Shown piece by piece: positions 25,094 to 33,743 of a stretch of DNA of 46,189 bases. The notes beneath the pieces are model-generated. The model saw only the letters and a list, made by a program, of their open reading frames with translations. It did not search any database and was not told where the DNA came from. The position numbers and the translations under genes are program-made. This DNA comes from BJGO01 sp964640655 (lineage in GTDB: Bacteria > Bacteroidota > Bacteroidia > Chitinophagales > UBA10324): assembly GCA_964640655.1 (NCBI GenBank), contig CAZXFT010000025.1, positions 1 to 46,189 on the forward strand, given 5' to 3'. How positions within the stretch are numbered: the stretch's first letter is position 1; each line of letters begins with the position of its first letter.

Positions 25094-26476
25094 TTATTGA
25101 TCCCACCATACTTTCTGCAGCATATCAGAAACTACAACAGCATTGGTGTTATAAACGCGCTCATCAACAGGAGTTATTAAGCGACGAGGAATACCATTCA
25201 ATTGTGCGTCGGGATTTGGAGTTAGCACAGGTAATTCAGTTCTGCGCCAATCCGCCCAAACTTCAGGTTGTGTAAATAAGTCGATATACTTCTGTGTCAT
25301 AATCTTTGACAAAGTAATAGTCGCAGCATCTTCATTGGCATTTGCTGCCTCATAAGTAGGGTCAGATGCTCCGGTGGTTCGTAAAATACTTTCTTTCACA
25401 GCCAGATTGTAAGCTGCGGCAGCTTCAGCATTTTGACCTAAACGGAAATGCGCTTCAGCTTTTATAAACATGGCCTCTGAATACAGAGCAAGTGGTAATG
25501 GTGAATCATCGCCACCGTAAAGTGAACCCAAGTTACTAGTGCTTGTTTCAAAGCTGTTTATGGGTGTGCCGGTGTAATTACCAGAATCGTCTACACTACA
25601 ATAAATAGTTAAACGAGGGTCATTGGTATTTTTCAATAGCTCAACAAATGTTTCACCCATTTTAATATAGTTCGCTCTTATTTGGTTGAAAGCAGACCAT
25701 AAGTTTAATTCATTGCCGTTAATGCCGTAAGATGCAAAGGCGTCATTTCCTGTATCGAGTCCTGATGCATCGAAAATGTTCAAAACTGTTTGAGCAGAAC
25801 CTGTAGGGTTCTTCTTGCTCAAACGATTAGCATAACGCATCTTAATGATATAGGCCGTTTTGGTCCAAGCATCTGGATCACCACCATGAATGAAATCATC
25901 ACTGGATGGTAATAGATTGTTTGCGTCATCTGCAGAACTCAAATCCTGAATGGCTAAATCCAAATCGCTCAAAATAGAATTGATGATATCTTCTTGCTTA
26001 TCATATTTTGGATTAAAACCTTCACTTCCATCAAGTCCTTTCAGAGCTTCGCTATATGGAACATCACCCCAATAGTCTGTGCATATACCTATCATCATCG
26101 CCTTTAGTACACGGCCCATACCCCGATAACGTGGATTTTCATCTCCTGCAAGGTTGATTAACTCCTGCATATTAACCAATCCGTCAGCATAAATTGTTTT
26201 CCATTCGTTCAGGTTAGAGGATTCATCTACGGAATAAGTAGCGACCTCTTGCATTTGAAAATCAGTTCCTGCAGACTGTTGTGTAAATATTGATGCGGTT
26301 CTTGCTAATTGTCCATTATAGGTAGCAAATATTGCCAATTCTGAAACCGACAGAAGAAGCGATGGCGTGTTATTTGTTGGGCTGTTAGGGGATACACGGT
26401 ATCCATCAACCCATTTTTTGCAACCGGTACTTATCATTACCAGTGCTATGGAAAGTATAATAAATGACTTTTTCAT
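25094..26476 (-). CDS. SusD/RagB-family nutrient-binding outer-membrane lipoprotein (SusD-like_2)
   Basis: SusD-like lipoproteins cap the SusC barrel on the cell surface and capture the substrate. The 460-residue protein has a lipoprotein signal (FIILSIALVMISTGCKKW, Cys19), then the family's N-terminal region NSPTNNTPSLLLSVSELAI, TPR-like helices (VLKAMMIGICTDYWGDVPYS, DIINSILSDLDLAIQDL), and a C-terminal block (ALYSEAMFIKAEAHFRLGQN, IMTQKYIDLFTQPEVWADWR). The short form without a large insert fits the SusD-like_2 subfamily, which is often linked to peptides or unknown substrates rather than starch. It follows its SusC partner by 28 nt. No glycosidase, sensor or anti-sigma gene is adjacent. 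Confidence 0.92.
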   Translation of the reverse strand: MKKSFIILSIALVMISTGCKKWVDGYRVSPNSPTNNTPSLLLSVSELAIFATYNGQLARTASIFTQQSAGTDFQMQEVATYSVDESSNLNEWKTIYADGLVNMQELINLAGDENPRYRGMGRVLKAMMIGICTDYWGDVPYSEALKGLDGSEGFNPKYDKQEDIINSILSDLDLAIQDLSSADDANNLLPSSDDFIHGGDPDAWTKTAYIIKMRYANRLSKKNPTGSAQTVLNIFDASGLDTGNDAFASYGINGNELNLWSAFNQIRANYIKMGETFVELLKNTNDPRLTIYCSVDDSGNYTGTPINSFETSTSNLGSLYGGDDSPLPLALYSEAMFIKAEAHFRLGQNAEAAAAYNLAVKESILRTTGASDPTYEAANANEDAATITLSKIMTQKYIDLFTQPEVWADWRRTELPVLTPNPDAQLNGIPRRLITPVDERVYNTNAVVVSDMLQKVWWDQ

Positions 26477-26504
26477 TTTCTTAAATTTTGTTTTGTTAAA
26501 CTAA

Positions 26505-29500
26505 TTAGAAACCAATGCTTAAACCAAATAACCATGATTTTGTGCCGGGCATGTTGAAGTAATTAAAGCCTTGAACATTAGAGCCTGCACCGTTCAAACT
26601 GGTTTCAGGATCAGTGCCAGGGTATTTTGTTTTCAGCCATACATTTCTTCCTGTAACACGTGCAGTCAAAGATTTAATAGGTGTGTTTTTCCAAACTTTG
26701 CCTATAGGTAAATCATAAGCCAGGGTTAATTCGCGCAAACGAACCCAGGAGCCGTCAAATATGGCATTTTCACGTACTCCAAATGCACCGTCACCAACTA
26801 CGTGATTGTAATAAGAGAATGCATCAATTTCGATGTCGTTCTTCACATAAGTAATGTTGCCGTTGCCATCGTCAACTTCTTTAACCCCATCAACTATAAA
26901 TGTTTTACCGCGGTTATCACCCGATTCTTTTGTAGTACCTATTCTGTTCATTCGTGCTACAGTACCATCCCATATATCACCTCCCTGGCGTATATCAAAA
27001 AGAACGGTTAATGATAAACCTTTATAACTGAATGTATTTCTGATGTTTGACAACCATTGTGGATAGGGAGAACCAATAACACCAAATGTGTCAGCAGTCA
27101 TAGGGATACCATCTGAATCTACTATGATATTTCCATCAGGATCGCGAGCCCACATTGAACCAAACAATACTCCATATTGCTGACCAACGTATGCATATGG
27201 TTCAGGATCTCCAAAAGAAGATTCAACATTAAAGCTGTTTAATCCATCAGCAATTTTGGTAACCTCGTTTCTATTACGGGAGAAATTTCCGCCTAAATTC
27301 CAGGTGAAATCTTTCGTTTTAATGATATCAGCGTCAGCAGATATTTCTATTCCTTTATTTACCATTTCGCCGGCGTTTGAATAAACGTTAGAGAAACCTG
27401 ATGATGAAGCAATTGGGCGTGTTACCAAAATGTCTTTTGACAATTGGTTATAGTAAGTAACATCCATATTAATTCTTCCATTTAGGAATTTCAATTCAAG
27501 ACCTATTTCACGACCTATTTGTCTTTCAGGTTTCAAGTCGGGGTTACCCAATATGTTTAACTGACTGTAACCAAAACCGGACTGACCAAGGAAAGGGAAA
27601 CCAATACCATCGGTAAACCCATCCGTGAAGAGTGGGCTTATGTAGTAAGTAGCAGAGGAGTATGCTGGTGGATTGATACCTACCTGAGCATATCCAATGC
27701 GCAATTTTCCATAAGAAAGAATCTTGTTTTCTTTCATCAACTCGGTAAACACAAAACTGCTGTTGATGCTTGGATAGAATACTGAATTAACATCAGGACC
27801 CCATGTGCTGCTCCATTCATTACGACCTGTTATATTAAGGAACACGGTGCTGCGCCAATCGAATCCAAAATCACCAAACCATGCTGCAGTGCGTGTTGTA
27901 ACATTCGCCTCACTTGCATAAAGGTTTGATGCATTATTTAGGTTGTAGAACTTAGGTATTGTTAGGTCACGACCACGGGCATATAAATCCTGAGAATAAA
28001 CCTGAGTCATGTTATTGCCTATTGTGCCTCTGAAACCAATGTCTTCTGTGATATTACGCTTTACATTAAACAGCAGATCTCCATATACCTGACGATAACG
28101 TTTTGTATTTTCTTCAATTTGACCACCAGGAGCATTTGCAGGATCGTTACTGTAAATTGCAAAAATCTGCTTTCGAGAATCGGTATAAACGTCAGTACCT
28201 ATTCTGTAACTGATGTCGAACCAATCAGTCGGTGTAAGATTAAAGTTAACATTACCCAACACACGATTGGTGTTATCGGTATAAGGGTTGTTGTAAACAG
28301 TCCAGTATGGGTTATCATAAATAGCAAAGTAACTTCTGTTGTCACCGGCTTCTGTCTCGTAACCAGCAGATAAATCATAACTAGCCGGAGCACGCATTAA
28401 AGAGAGCATAACACCAGAGAGATTACTACCATTCTGTGCACGCAATCCACCACTGTTAATATAGTTAACCGATGCTCCAGCTGTTAGATAGTTCGTTATT
28501 TTATGATCTGCATTTAATCGAATTGTTGAACGTTTGAATTCAGTGTTTGGGACTATACCTTTATCATTGGTATGACCAAAAGAGAGTCTGAAAGAGCTGT
28601 TTTGACCACTTCCCGTAATTGCAAAGTTGTTATTATAGGTTACTCCGTTCTGGAAGAAGTCTTCAGCATTGTCTACCGGTGTTCTTCCCAGGTTACTGAT
28701 CAAATCTCCCCAACTATTTGGAGTGCCCGATGAAACATCATCACCCGTAAACCATAATCCATCAGGTCCCGGATCACCTTCGTCAAAACTTCCCTCTGGA
28801 ACAACAACTCCGTCAGTGTTAAACTTACCGCCGCCGGTGCCTTGAGAGTATTGCAACTGACGCTCCGGTAACTTGTTCACTTTTGAGAATTCCAAAGAAG
28901 TGCTGTAAGTAAAGTTAATAGACTTCTTACCCATACCTGTACCTCTTTTTGTAGTAATAAGAATCACACCCGATCCTGCACGGGCACCATAAAGGGCTGT
29001 AGCAGCAGGACCTTTCAGAACTGAAATACTTTCAATGTCATCGGGGTTAATATCCACTGCACGGTTAGAATTATTCACACCGTTTAAAGTTTCATTAAAT
29101 GGATAATCCGCGCCAACGGTACCATCAGTAGAGTTGTCAATAGGTACGCCGTCGATGACTATTAATGGCTGATTGCTTCCAGTAAAAGTAGTTGGACCAC
29201 GAATTATAATTTTACTGCTGGCTCCCGGAGTGCCACCGGAACCATTGATAAATACACCACTGAATTTGCTGGATAATCCCTGAATGATGTTTTCTTCACC
29301 GCTCTGTGAAACTATACCCCCGCCAATTTCCTGAGAGCTATAACCGAGCGATTTCTTTTCCTTGGAAACACCAAGAGCAGTAACAACTACTTCGTCCAAT
29401 CCAAGTACATCATCCTCCATGGAAATCATCAGGCTGGTGTTTGCGCCTATTTCCACTTCTTTGTTTTTCATTCCAAGATACTTAACCGTAAGTGCGGTTA

Positions 29501-29705
29501 CGTTTTCAGGAATTGCTAATGAGAATTTACCGTTCACATCGGTGTAGGTGCCGGTTGTTGTGCCTTTAGCCAGTACCGAGGCACCAATGATCGGTTCTCC
29601 TTTTGAGTCGTTGACTACTCCCGAAATTATTCGGGTTTGAGCCAGAAGATGTTGCTGCACAAAGAGCATGAGCAACATTCCAATCAGGGGAATTTTTTTC
29701 TTCAT
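26505..29705 (-). CDS. SusC/RagA-family TonB-linked outer-membrane transporter
   Basis: A 1066-residue TonB-dependent transporter. The signal peptide (IPLIGMLLMLFVQQHLLAQ) is followed by the carboxypeptidase D-like regulatory domain (about 25-100, ISGVVNDSKGEPIIGASVLA), a TonB-box-like DEVVVTALG near 103-112, the plug domain (IIRGPTTFTGSNQPLIVIDG, LKGPAATALYGARAGSGV), and a 22-stranded barrel ending SWLFGLSIGF. There is no N-terminal signalling (STN) domain, so control by an anti-sigma factor through this protein is unlikely. The substrate is unknown. It forms a two-gene operon with the SusD-like gene behind a candidate promoter. Confidence 0.95.
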   Translation of the reverse strand: MKKKIPLIGMLLMLFVQQHLLAQTRIISGVVNDSKGEPIIGASVLAKGTTTGTYTDVNGKFSLAIPENVTALTVKYLGMKNKEVEIGANTSLMISMEDDVLGLDEVVVTALGVSKEKKSLGYSSQEIGGGIVSQSGEENIIQGLSSKFSGVFINGSGGTPGASSKIIIRGPTTFTGSNQPLIVIDGVPIDNSTDGTVGADYPFNETLNGVNNSNRAVDINPDDIESISVLKGPAATALYGARAGSGVILITTKRGTGMGKKSINFTYSTSLEFSKVNKLPERQLQYSQGTGGGKFNTDGVVVPEGSFDEGDPGPDGLWFTGDDVSSGTPNSWGDLISNLGRTPVDNAEDFFQNGVTYNNNFAITGSGQNSSFRLSFGHTNDKGIVPNTEFKRSTIRLNADHKITNYLTAGASVNYINSGGLRAQNGSNLSGVMLSLMRAPASYDLSAGYETEAGDNRSYFAIYDNPYWTVYNNPYTDNTNRVLGNVNFNLTPTDWFDISYRIGTDVYTDSRKQIFAIYSNDPANAPGGQIEENTKRYRQVYGDLLFNVKRNITEDIGFRGTIGNNMTQVYSQDLYARGRDLTIPKFYNLNNASNLYASEANVTTRTAAWFGDFGFDWRSTVFLNITGRNEWSSTWGPDVNSVFYPSINSSFVFTELMKENKILSYGKLRIGYAQVGINPPAYSSATYYISPLFTDGFTDGIGFPFLGQSGFGYSQLNILGNPDLKPERQIGREIGLELKFLNGRINMDVTYYNQLSKDILVTRPIASSSGFSNVYSNAGEMVNKGIEISADADIIKTKDFTWNLGGNFSRNRNEVTKIADGLNSFNVESSFGDPEPYAYVGQQYGVLFGSMWARDPDGNIIVDSDGIPMTADTFGVIGSPYPQWLSNIRNTFSYKGLSLTVLFDIRQGGDIWDGTVARMNRIGTTKESGDNRGKTFIVDGVKEVDDGNGNITYVKNDIEIDAFSYYNHVVGDGAFGVRENAIFDGSWVRLRELTLAYDLPIGKVWKNTPIKSLTARVTGRNVWLKTKYPGTDPETSLNGAGSNVQGFNYFNMPGTKSWLFGLSIGF

Positions 29706-29734
29706 ATTAAATGGGTTTTAGTTAATGAATGTGC

Positions 29735-29764
29735 GAAATGTATCGCTATTTCTTACATTTTCAA
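29735..29764 (-). promoter_or_regulatory. Candidate promoter of the SusCD operon
   Basis: On the minus strand TTG (29762-29764, within ATTTG) and TACATTTC (29735-29742, one mismatch to TAnnTTTG) are 19 nt apart. The predicted leader is about 25 nt. Confidence 0.5.
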
Positions 29765-29898
29765 ATCATCTGGGCAATTTTCTTTTAGCTAATATTTATG
29801 CACAAATGCAACCATTCGCTAACATCGTATGAACCATAGATGTAGTAAGTGTTTTAACAAGTAACTGAATAAAAATTCTTAATCTGCTGTCAATAACT

Positions 29899-30399
29899 TT
29901 AAAGGTCTTTCTGAGCTCTAATACGCTGCTCTATAGCAGTAGTAGAGTAACCTTCTATCAATTTAATTATTTCAATGCGACCACCGTTTGCTATTACTTC
30001 TCTCGCACCAACTATCGTATCAATCGTATAATCGCCGCCTTTAACCAATACTTCGGGTATTAAAGCTGTAATTATGTTCAAAGGAGTATCTTCATCAAAA
30101 ATAATAACAGCATCTACACAAGCTAATGCAGCAAGTGTTAATGCTCTCGACTTTTCATCCTGAATAGGACGACCAGCCTGCTTGATGCGACGAATGCTCT
30201 CATCGCTATTTAACCCTATGATTAAATGTTTACCGAAAGAGGCGGCTTCGGTTAAGCTATGAATATGCCCCTTATGCAGTAAATCAAAACAACCATTAGT
30301 AAATACTACCGGTTCATCCTTAAAACGCCAGATATTTCTCAGATGAAGTAACTGGTCTAATGAAAATATTTTCTGTTCTGCAAGGCTCAGGTGATTCAT
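29899..30399 (-). CDS. rfaE2: D-glycero-beta-D-manno-heptose 1-phosphate adenylyltransferase (HldE C-terminal domain type)
   Basis: A nucleotidyltransferase that makes ADP-heptose for the lipopolysaccharide core. The 166-residue protein shows VVFTNGCFDLLHKGHIHSL (the HxGH-type motif HKGH at 42-45), IIGLNSDESIRRIKQAGRPI, VLVKGGDYT and the C-terminal GYSTTAIEQRI, close to the RfaE domain II family. It is a stand-alone transferase, and its kinase partner is not in the window. Other cytidylyltransferases share the HxGH motif, but KGGDYT and GYSTT favour this assignment. It begins 2 nt after the flippase-like gene. Confidence 0.9.
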   Translation of the reverse strand: MNHLSLAEQKIFSLDQLLHLRNIWRFKDEPVVFTNGCFDLLHKGHIHSLTEAASFGKHLIIGLNSDESIRRIKQAGRPIQDEKSRALTLAALACVDAVIIFDEDTPLNIITALIPEVLVKGGDYTIDTIVGAREVIANGGRIEIIKLIEGYSTTAIEQRIRAQKDL

Positions 30400-30401
30400 G
30401 T

Positions 30402-31412
30402 CTATTCCTGTGGCTTTGATTTATTAATTACAGGTAATATGATTAACGCAATTAATCCGAATGTGATCACTGAAATGGTTTGAACGGAATGATTTAACAA
30501 TGCGTAGCTTAAACCATTGCTTAACTCCACACCATATTGTGCCAGTGTTTGTGATACAATAAAATGATATACACCAAATCCTCCTTGTACCGGAGCTGCA
30601 AATCCAAAGCCACCAAATACCATCACAACAAATCCGGTAAGTGGCGATAATGATGCAGTGAAATCGAAAGCTCTAAAACACAGGTAACCCATCATCCAGT
30701 ACCATATCCACATAATAGTTGTATGGAAGATTAATAAAGGCAGATTCTTGACTTTTCTGATTGACTGCAATCCTTCATTGAAACCTTGCAGTACCCTAAG
30801 TATGCGACCAAAAAAAGCTGTTTTTCGAAGTGATTGCCAAATGAAAAAAAATATCAATAATAAACTGATGAGAATTCCACCGGCAATAATTGATGTGTTG
30901 GCAGACTGACCGGTTATAGAAATGACTTTATTAAGAACAGGACTGATAATAAACTCATAGAAAATATTACTTACCCTTTCGAACTCAAAAAGAAAAACAA
31001 TACCCAGACATATGAATAATGAAATAACATCTATGATACGTTCAGTAACAACTGTACCAAAAGACTTATCCAATGGGACTTTCTCGTAACGATTTAAAAT
31101 GCTGCATCGGAATACTTCACCCATTCGGGGTAAGCCGAGGTTGGCAAAGTATCCTATGATGACTGCAATAAATGTATTATGCAGTTTAGGTTTATAGCCC
31201 ATAGGTTCCAGCAACATATTCCAGCGAATCGAGCGGTGGATATTGCTTATAAAGCCGAAAATAAAAACCGTGGAAGCCCAGAAATAGTTGGCTTCTTTGA
31301 GGTTATTATAAATTAACTTAAGGTCCTGATTGCGAAAAATAAGCCATAGCAGAAAGGCACCAAAGGCCGCAAATAGGACAACCCGAATTACTGATGAAAG
31401 TCTGCGGTACAA
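30402..31412 (-). CDS. Lysylphosphatidylglycerol synthase TM-region / flippase-like integral membrane protein
   Basis: A 336-residue polytopic membrane protein of the UPF0104/LPG synthase TM family (related to AglD/MprF N-terminal regions): about eight hydrophobic helices, with the family block NLGLPRMGEVFRCSILNRYE and the later FGGFGFAAPVQGGFGVYHFI. Family members are thought to move lipids or lipid-linked sugars across the inner membrane; no aminoacyl-transferase domain is attached. The start is TTG at 31412, since an in-frame stop (panD's TAA) sits 3 nt upstream. It lies in the panD/rfaE2 operon, so a role in envelope lipid or glycolipid supply is plausible but unproven. Confidence 0.85.
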   Translation of the reverse strand: MYRRLSSVIRVVLFAAFGAFLLWLIFRNQDLKLIYNNLKEANYFWASTVFIFGFISNIHRSIRWNMLLEPMGYKPKLHNTFIAVIIGYFANLGLPRMGEVFRCSILNRYEKVPLDKSFGTVVTERIIDVISLFICLGIVFLFEFERVSNIFYEFIISPVLNKVISITGQSANTSIIAGGILISLLLIFFFIWQSLRKTAFFGRILRVLQGFNEGLQSIRKVKNLPLLIFHTTIMWIWYWMMGYLCFRAFDFTASLSPLTGFVVMVFGGFGFAAPVQGGFGVYHFIVSQTLAQYGVELSNGLSYALLNHSVQTISVITFGLIALIILPVINKSKPQE

Positions 31413-31415
31413 TAC

Positions 31416-31760
31416 TTATGCTATTTTATTATCTGTTGGAAAAACCAAAGAAGGCTTAAATTTTTTAGCCTCCTCAAATTCCATTGTGCCATAAGCAATA
31501 ATGATAACCAGGTCACCCACTATAGCTTTGCGTGCGGCAGGACCATTAAGACAGATAATGCCGCTGTTGCGCTTTCCTTTTATTACGTATGTCTCCAGTC
31601 GCTCACCGTTATTGATGTTCACCACCTGTACTTTTTCGTTTTCAATCAGATTGGCAGCATCCATCAGTGCCTCATCAATGGTAATACTACCCACATAATT
31701 AACATCTGCTTCGGTAATCTTAACCCTGTGAATTTTGGATTTTACTACTTCAATTAACAT
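31416..31760 (-). CDS. panD: Aspartate 1-decarboxylase
   Basis: PanD decarboxylates L-aspartate to beta-alanine for pantothenate and CoA. The 114-residue proenzyme starts MLIEVVKSKIHRVKITEADV and cleaves itself at Gly24-Ser25 in YVGSITID to make the pyruvoyl group. NGERLETYVIKGKRNSGIIC and NGPAARKAIVGDLVIIIAYG are further signatures. I start it at ATG 31760, matching the family; the longer TTG start overlaps the -7 box. It is the first gene of the operon, with the flippase-like gene following after 3 nt. Confidence 0.95.
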   Translation of the reverse strand: MLIEVVKSKIHRVKITEADVNYVGSITIDEALMDAANLIENEKVQVVNINNGERLETYVIKGKRNSGIICLNGPAARKAIVGDLVIIIAYGTMEFEEAKKFKPSLVFPTDNKIA

Positions 31761-31766
31761 AGCCGG

Positions 31767-31774
31767 CAAAAGTA
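31767..31774 (-). promoter_or_regulatory. Candidate -7 box of the panD operon
   Basis: TACTTTTG on the minus strand, an exact TAnnTTTG, ends 7 nt before the panD ATG and overlaps the alternative TTG start. No TTG is at the expected spacing. The transcript would be nearly leaderless. Confidence 0.45.
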
Positions 31775-31878
31775 AACTTTAAAATATTACCATAATTCAT
31801 ATTGATATATTAGCCTAATTAACATACTTCATTTTGCAACTAAGTATATATTTACACTTCTTAATTATCAATTCAAAC

Positions 31879-33642
31879 ATGCGCAATTTTACAATCGCAC
31901 TCTTTACCTTTTTTACACTTTCAGTTCACGCTCAGCAGGATGAATCTTATTTAAAGCCACTGAGTAACGATAGCGAGCCTTCTTTTCTGGAGAATAACAT
32001 TCTTCCGCGTGTAACTACACCACCTCCGGTACCGGTTCGCACACCGGCACAGTGGGAAGAAATGAAAGGGGTTGTGATTGCCTGGGAAACATACTCTGGT
32101 GTTGACTTATATGCCACCCTGGCTTCTATCTGCGACCAAATTCAGGAAACGGCTACAGTCTATATTCTTTGCGAAGACTCCAGCGCCGTTAAAAATTATT
32201 TGACGGGTAAAAATGTACCTCTGTATAATATCAAATATGTTGATACTCAAACCAATTCTATATGGGCCCGCGATTACAGTGCTAATACTATTTATGAGAA
32301 TGAAGTGTTTAATAATTCATTAGTAGACTGGCAGTATAACCGACCCAACAGACCCCTGGATGATGCCAGCCCAATAGCACTTGCTTCGTACCTAAACCAG
32401 ACTATTTATCAAACTACAGTAGCCCCTAATAAGCTTGTAAACACCGGTGGTAATTTTATGAGCGATGGTCATGGAACTGCTTTTTGCTCTAAACTGGTAC
32501 TTAATGAAAATGCTAGTGGTGGAGGTTTTAATAACAACTTGAGCGAAGCTGACGTGGATAGTATCATGAAAAAGTACATGGGAATTAATCGTTACATCAA
32601 AATGGATATACTACCATACGATGGCATTCATCATATAGACATGCACATGAAATTGCTCGACGAAGAAACATTGCTCGTTGGTCAATATCCTGACGGTGTT
32701 TCAGACGGGCCTCAGATTGAAGCCAATCTTCAATACGTACTCAATAACTTTCAATCATGTTTTAACAGACCTTATAAAGTCATTCGCATTCCTCAACCGC
32801 CAAGTCAGTCAGGTAATTACCCTGGTCAACCCTTTGGTAATGGTTATTACCGCACATATACCAATGCATTAATTTGTAACGATTACATCTTGGTGCCATC
32901 TTACTATCAAAAGTATGACACTACAGCTACCCGCATTTGGAATCAGAGTATGCCGGGGTATAAAGTGAAGTTTATAGATTGCAACGACATCATTGCATAC
33001 AGTGGTGCGCTGCATTGCATCACACATGAAATAGGTGTTAATGACCCAGTTTTTATTTCACATGCTAAACTTTACGATACGTATAATACAAGTACTCCCT
33101 ACGAAGTCAATGCCTATGTCAATACACAAAGTGGTGTGGCATCGGTAAATCTCTATTGGACTATTGATACATTGAGTGGATATGCTGTGCTGCCAATGAG
33201 TGCTACAAGCGGAGACAATTATCAGGCATTCATTCCTGCACAAGCGGCAGGCACTAAGGTGTTTTATTACCTCGAAGCAAGCAGCAACAGCGGCCGCACC
33301 GTTCGTAAACCTTTTGTTGCACCAGCTGGTGTCATTATGTTTAAAGTACTAGGTGACCCAACTACAGTAACATCAATTTCTAATACTCCTCAACTCTTCA
33401 ACCCATATCCGGTTCCGGCTAAAAACGAGTTGAATATATCCTATTACACACCGGATGCCACTCCGGCCAATATCAATGTTTACGATATACTGGGCAACCT
33501 CGTTTATTCTTTCACAGCAGTTAATACGGCTGGTATCCACCAATACACACTTGACATCAGTCAATTGAGTGTAGGACAATATCTTTTGCAGTTTACTTCA
33601 GGGTCACAAACTCAGATCAAGAAGTTCATCAAGTCATACTAA
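31879..33642 (+). CDS. Agmatine/peptidylarginine deiminase-family enzyme with T9SS type A sorting domain
   Basis: A 587-residue secreted member of the guanidino-group-modifying superfamily (agmatine deiminase / Porphyromonas-type peptidylarginine deiminase, PPAD). After a signal peptide (RNFTIALFTFFTLSVHAQ), residues ~50-390 form the catalytic domain with an apparently complete site: IWARD (W129, D132), GGNF at 190, HHIDMH (H252, D254), YTNALI (N329) and LHCITHE (C380). WQYNRPNRP supplies Arg155 and Arg158 near the place where PPAD binds the peptide carboxylate. A beta-sandwich segment follows, then a T9SS sorting domain (FNPYPVPAKNELNISYY ... QLSVGQYLLQF). It probably converts agmatine or exposed arginine to the citrulline-type product outside the cell. 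I chose ATG 31879 for the signal peptide. Confidence 0.88.
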   Translation: MRNFTIALFTFFTLSVHAQQDESYLKPLSNDSEPSFLENNILPRVTTPPPVPVRTPAQWEEMKGVVIAWETYSGVDLYATLASICDQIQETATVYILCEDSSAVKNYLTGKNVPLYNIKYVDTQTNSIWARDYSANTIYENEVFNNSLVDWQYNRPNRPLDDASPIALASYLNQTIYQTTVAPNKLVNTGGNFMSDGHGTAFCSKLVLNENASGGGFNNNLSEADVDSIMKKYMGINRYIKMDILPYDGIHHIDMHMKLLDEETLLVGQYPDGVSDGPQIEANLQYVLNNFQSCFNRPYKVIRIPQPPSQSGNYPGQPFGNGYYRTYTNALICNDYILVPSYYQKYDTTATRIWNQSMPGYKVKFIDCNDIIAYSGALHCITHEIGVNDPVFISHAKLYDTYNTSTPYEVNAYVNTQSGVASVNLYWTIDTLSGYAVLPMSATSGDNYQAFIPAQAAGTKVFYYLEASSNSGRTVRKPFVAPAGVIMFKVLGDPTTVTSISNTPQLFNPYPVPAKNELNISYYTPDATPANINVYDILGNLVYSFTAVNTAGIHQYTLDISQLSVGQYLLQFTSGSQTQIKKFIKSY

Positions 33643-33664
33643 CAATTAATTCAGTCATTTCAAC

Positions 33665-33698
33665 AAAAGCGGACTAACAACAGTCCGCTTTTTTTTCG
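33665..33698 (+). terminator. Terminator of the deiminase gene
   Basis: AAAAGCGGACT (33665-33675) pairs perfectly with AGTCCGCTTTT (33682-33692) around an AACAAC loop and is followed by more T. It is 23 nt past the stop. Confidence 0.88.
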
Positions 33699-33743
33699 TA
33701 AGGTATCATAGTGATAGCGCAATTTTGCCCGCATACTTATTTT

